From Zerene cesonia (lineage: Eukaryota > Arthropoda > Insecta > Lepidoptera > Pieridae): a DNA stretch of 64,000 nucleotides. Under the pieces are notes generated by a model, which saw nothing but the letters and a program-made list of their open reading frames with translations, was not told where the DNA came from and searched no databases. Position 1 is the first letter of the stretch. The number at the start of each line of letters is the position of its first letter. Both the position numbers and the translations under genes were made by a program. The stretch lies in NCBI RefSeq assembly GCF_012273895.1, contig NC_052105.1, positions 2,108,001 through 2,172,000 on the forward strand. The letters are read 5' to 3'. Of this stretch, positions 59,978-64,000 are shown one piece after another.

Positions 59978-61582
59978 CTGTAAAAGTAATAAATGTTATT
60001 TGCAGTTAACAATTTTCTTTTTTCTTTATTACAATATTTATGGCAAGACTAGGTTCATGTTATTAGTAAATCAATGCTTTTATAAACATAACATGTACGT
60101 AGGTAAATAACATTTCATCATGCGAGCAAAAAGAGTTTTAATCAATTCGATTGAACGAATAATCTTTAGTTTCTTTTTCCAATGAGAACGATTCAGTCGA
60201 TTTGAAAAGAAATCATGTATACTATCCGCAGTAGGTATTCCGTTTTAAATGTGTTGGATGACAGACGAAATGCAATGAAACGAGAACTTTCGGAGTTAAC
60301 ATAATGGCTGCTACATACTGCAGTAAGCTCTTTGTGACTATATAATATATCGCGCATTCGATCAGGCGACAAAGGACTGATGGGTTTATCTCTCTGAAAC
60401 TCTTTGGTTACATATAACACAGATAATATAATGCTCCTATAATATACTTTCGTTTATATTTCTTCCAGTTAATGTATAACGATACATAATTAAAATATAC
60501 TTTTGACATTCTTTATTTATATCTGTAATCAATTTCTTTTCTGTACAGTGTATGGGAGATTCTTAAAAGTTTCACCCAGCACAACAAATATTCCGAATAC
60601 CTAAATTTGACATCAAATTGCATTATGGTGATTAGCTTTGATAAAAAACCTCTCCTAAAATATTAGCTAATGTGCTTTTAAAAACAATCTGATCTAATGA
60701 ACATCTGAATAACGTAATTAATGTTTTCCATCACGAAATATATAAGTGCCGTATTTTATACGGCATTTTTTGATTTTATTCATGAGCTTTATACAATTGC
60801 AAACGATGTCATCGCTAAAACCATGCAAACAATGTTATCATGTGAAGAAAGTAGACGATTTGATGCATCGTATCCCAAACGCCTAGAGGCATCTCCGCTG
60901 TTCCACCCACTACAACGATTGAACTACGGTACAAGCGAATATAAACCTTACATCATTGCAACACAAGCTAACAAAAAGGTCAACTCTACTTGGACGGTAT
61001 AACATTTCAAACTAATGCAAATTCATGGGCTTAGAAGAATAGAGCGAACTCGATTCCTTTTTAAAAGGCAATTTCTTTGATAATATCAATCGCATAGCAT
61101 AAGTGGGGCGGTTCGACCCTTTTTATGTCTGTTGATTTATATCACGTTTCTATAAAAAAATACATCAGTATCAATAGCTTCAGGGAAGCGTGAGACGGTA
61201 ACAATTCTCGTAAATGTTTTAGCATTCCTTATTGACTTTTTTTGCTCGACTACCTTTATTAACCTTTTTCAATTTCATTCGAAACGTGAATTTATTAGCT
61301 CGGAAAGTTCTTGTATCGGAAAAAGTCAAGCTCCTTCTTTGCTATATTATAAAATATTGCCGACATTGTGTTCCGTTCATTGTTTTTCAAAATACTATCT
61401 TAACTTATTATTTGAGAAGGCAATGTGATATTTCTTTTAATTTTATGAAGAAAAAATGTACGCAGGTTTATTTAAAATTGACTGTGTGCACGCGCGGAAG
61501 GAGTGAATTAATCGATCGACAACCAGTCGGGCAGCACGTCTTTATATTTCGCGAAAATATCTGTACTATTTTTTTATGTCAT
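59978..61582. other. Intergenic, nothing recognised
   Basis: It includes an ATG frame of 93 codons (60721-61002) and a 126-codon frame without ATG start (61232-61612) that runs into family A. Neither shows a family signature. Confidence 0.3.
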
Positions 61583-61765
61583 AGCGGGCAACTGAGCTGG
61601 TGGTTCGTTTGATGGTAAGTGATCACCGCCCACAAACATTCGCATACCCTACGGTAGGGTAATAGATAAGGAAAGAATTGACGACTGGAAAGAAGAAACG
61701 GACTTGGAAGAGTGAGGAAAAAATCTTCAAATGTTCATGGGCGGCGGTAATCGATGATGAGTGAG
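61583..61765. repeat. Family A repeat, rearranged, with opposed ends
   Basis: The forward start GAGCTGGTGGTTCGTTTGAT, GTGATCACCGCCCACAAACA, and body ATTGACGACTGGAAAGAAGA are followed by the inverted start phrase AATGTTCATGGGCGGCGGTA. The short palindrome TACCCTACGGTAGGGTA lies inside. Confidence 0.55.
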
Positions 61766-62568
61766 ATTAAAAATATATATATTTTTTATTTGTTATAAAA
61801 ATATAACCTAAACAGAAGTAATATATTGGGTCCAATTCTGTATTTTGTACAGATTTGAACCCATCAGCAATTTCTGCTATGTCTAAAAATGTAGTAAATA
61901 GTTGTGACAAGTTGTCATCTTGTCTCAAATTCCTACCTGAATATTCGTGCCAGTTCTGGGACTAAAAATCTGAAAATAATTTGCAACCTAGATTATCTTC
62001 TGTTAATTGAAATTGCCATCGTATAATTTAAACTTGTAATATATATCACTTAAAATTTTCAGGGCTTTGGAATATCACGTAATATTAAATAAGTTAATAT
62101 AACCCACCTTATCGTTGTTGCGTCTTACATCAAACTTAATAAATATTTATTTACGTGTCTCAGCTTTAACAAACAGTCATTTACATCAATGATAATCAAG
62201 GCACAATTGAAATGAAAATATTTAAGCAATAAACGTTTTTATTTTGACACGAAAGCGGCTAATTGTCCATTTGCGGGCAGTCGCGCGTGTTGCGCGAAAA
62301 ACAGAATTTTTCACCGTCGCCATTTTTAATTCAATTCCACCGAACAAAGCCGCCGTTGCATTTTTCCCCACGCTACGTGTTTTGTCGGATAGTGCAAATG
62401 TCTAAAATAAAACAGGACAAAGGCATCTTAATTTCTAAGTCTTTAACATCTCTATTTTGTAGTTGTTATTTCTTGTTCCTCGATTCTTTAAAGCGGCTTA
62501 GTACGGTGAGTGATTTTTTTTGTTTCGTGCGCTCTAAAACGAATAAACTTTTGTTTTAAAACGCTTTA
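61766..62568. other. Intergenic with a GC-elevated block
   Basis: Block 62245-62420 (GTCGCGCGTGTTGCGCGAAA, AAAGCCGCCGTTGCATTTTT) has no gene model and is not a repeat I know. Confidence 0.3.
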
Positions 62569-62735
62569 TTCGTATAGTAGTGGTCTGATTCGGCTGCATC
62601 CGTGGTACATATATAGCTTATGTTATTCAGTGTCTAATGATGACAGAATTTTGAGATCGGTCCAGTAAATTTGAGTTTGAAGTCAGTTGTGTGAAAACAT
62701 TACAAACGTACATACAAAAACACAAATGTTTCCAA
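62569..62735 (-). mobile_element. Helitron-like fragment, reverse orientation
   Basis: TAGTAGTGGTCTGATTCGGC, TGCATCCGTGGTACATATAT, GAGATCGGTCCAGTAAATTT: a decayed inverted element of the 58665 type. Confidence 0.45.
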
Positions 62736-62738
62736 AAA

Positions 62739-62778
62739 AAAAAAACTGTACTAAATAACAATTTAGTACAGGTTTTTT
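62739..62778. repeat. 17-bp inverted repeat next to a Helitron fragment
   Basis: AAAAAAACTGTACTAAA and TTTAGTACAGGTTTTTT pair with one mismatch around a 6-base loop. Confidence 0.55.
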
Positions 62779-64000
62779 GAGTATTCGCTATAATATTGAA
62801 AATATATGTAATAACTATAATATAACAACAATTATAGAATAAAAAGTGACATTGAGCAATTATGCATTACACGAGAAATAAAATGATAACGTAAGATTTA
62901 AAGATACGTACAACGTATAATGTACATATAATTCAAATGTTCAGTATAAAGTAATACACAAGTAATTAATGCATTAAAAATATGTTTTTCAATTTAATAC
63001 TCTTCAAATGCGTAAGCATCTCGTTCCACCTCGGAGTAAAAACATAAATATCAAATTCAGGAGAGGCAATTTGGAATATCAGAGGAAACAGGCCAAACGA
63101 AAAATATGCCAGCTTTATTGGCGAGGAATTTTAAGTAATGCTTTTAGTAAAATTAGACTCGCCGTATATCAAGTTTATTAGGCCATAGTTTCAATTTTAT
63201 AATTTATTGGGACACCGATTTTATGGTCCTTCCATTTGGCAAACTTGTTTACTGAACGTAACGGGAATATTTAATGTCTTTGCTTCGCAATTCCGTTAAA
63301 GTTTTTAACTTTCTAATTACTGAAATTTTCGTAACGGAAAATTTATGTTGCGTTCCTTTTAAAAACGTTATTTATAACGAGGTTCCGCGTTTATATTTGC
63401 TTAGGGGGATAAAATTAATCCCGTTTTACGTTCATATTGTTTTCGTTTATTTTTATTTGATTAATATCTTGAGCATTTCCACAAAATGATTAAATACCTA
63501 TCTCAGATTTGTGTTATATTTATTATTAATAGAAAAGGTTAATAAACCCCTTATTTTCTACCATACAGTGCAATAATTTAGTCATTCTTTTAAATTATGT
63601 TTATTTAACTTAGATAACATTAACATTTTTCAAATAGAATTAAACTAAGCACGCTTGCTGAAACCTACGCTTATCTAAACACAACATTAATTATAGCGAT
63701 CCTAGACTAAGATTATTAACAAGCACAGTCTATCTTGATTTCAGTTTATTAATAATATAGTTAGCTAGTGCCCACTAAAATCCTAAATTAGCAGAATTCT
63801 AAGTTGTCCAAGAACAATTCTAATTGCATTCCTGGCGAGCGAGGCGCCCAATTGTGTGAATCCAAACTTTGCTATATCCTTAATTAATACCAAATGTTGC
63901 ATGGGCTAAATAACATCATCTTAAGATTTAGGAAATTTAATGTTTGGTATTTGGTAAACGAATTAGTCCAGATTTGTTCTAATAGATGATAGTGTAGATA
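62779..64000. other. Intergenic, nothing recognised
   Basis: AT-rich. The 71-codon frame at 63274-63489 is unsupported. TCCTGGCGAGCGAGGCGCCC near 63831 is a small GC patch. Confidence 0.3.

Noticed and set aside
58942..60110. Open frames of 356 and 381 codons over the second gap
   Set aside because: Artefacts of 1000 N.
60721..61002. 93-codon ATG frame as a small gene
   Set aside because: No signal peptide, domain or splice context. Length is within chance expectation.
61232..61612. 126-codon plus-strand open frame
   Set aside because: Non-ATG start, ends inside a family A repeat (GQLSWWFV is repeat sequence).

Overview
The window looks like nuclear DNA of a moth or butterfly (Lepidoptera). 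It is strongly AT-rich and has spliced exons with GT/AG introns. It is scattered with short repeats typical of lepidopteran genomes: Helitron-like elements whose 3' ends carry the GCGGGCGAAGCCGC-type hairpin before CTAG, tRNA-headed SINEs, TIR elements and LINE tails. Two runs of N (348 and exactly 1000 bases) mark a draft assembly. No bacterial or phage features, CRISPR array, rRNA or stand-alone tRNA gene was seen.

Bases 1-2400 hold the only gene I can support well: the last three coding exons of a plus-strand gene (200-300, 912-1099, 1635-1793), which join in frame. They encode 148 residues: a cysteine-rich lumenal end, one transmembrane helix, and a basic cytoplasmic tail with a YSQL (Tyr-x-x-hydrophobic) sorting motif. 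The layout fits the C-terminus of a furin-like proprotein convertase with Cys-rich repeats (Fur2/PCSK5-like). The family is an inference; the exon structure is read directly. The 3'UTR probably ends near 2395.

Bases 2400-64000 look like a long intergenic region. The one other protein-like trace is at 15748-15993: 82 codons with a signal-anchor-like hydrophobic start, followed by a perfect GTAAGT donor. It resembles the N-terminus of an arylacetamide deacetylase / neutral cholesterol ester hydrolase type esterase. It has TTG where the start ATG would be expected and no recognisable downstream exons, so I call it an exon relic. The other open frames are chance, lie in repeats, or are artefacts of the N runs.

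Repeat content is the main story. At least two Helitrons have both termini (16743-17100, 17493-17693), and there are many fragments. One repeat family occurs about nine times. SINE insertions at 5414-5476, 14969-15027 and 35438-35642 have direct target-site duplications, and two of these are 5'-truncated tails of only about 60 bp. Two copies of a TIR element carry an internal tRNA B-box-like motif. Several near-perfect hairpins (48954-49009, 56329-56380, 29913-29956) are unexplained. GC-elevated blocks with no repeat identity (for example 8860-8985, 13555-13920, 19325-19510, 55740-55975, 62245-62420) are candidates for regulatory or conserved non-coding DNA. I found no convincing new multi-gene system.
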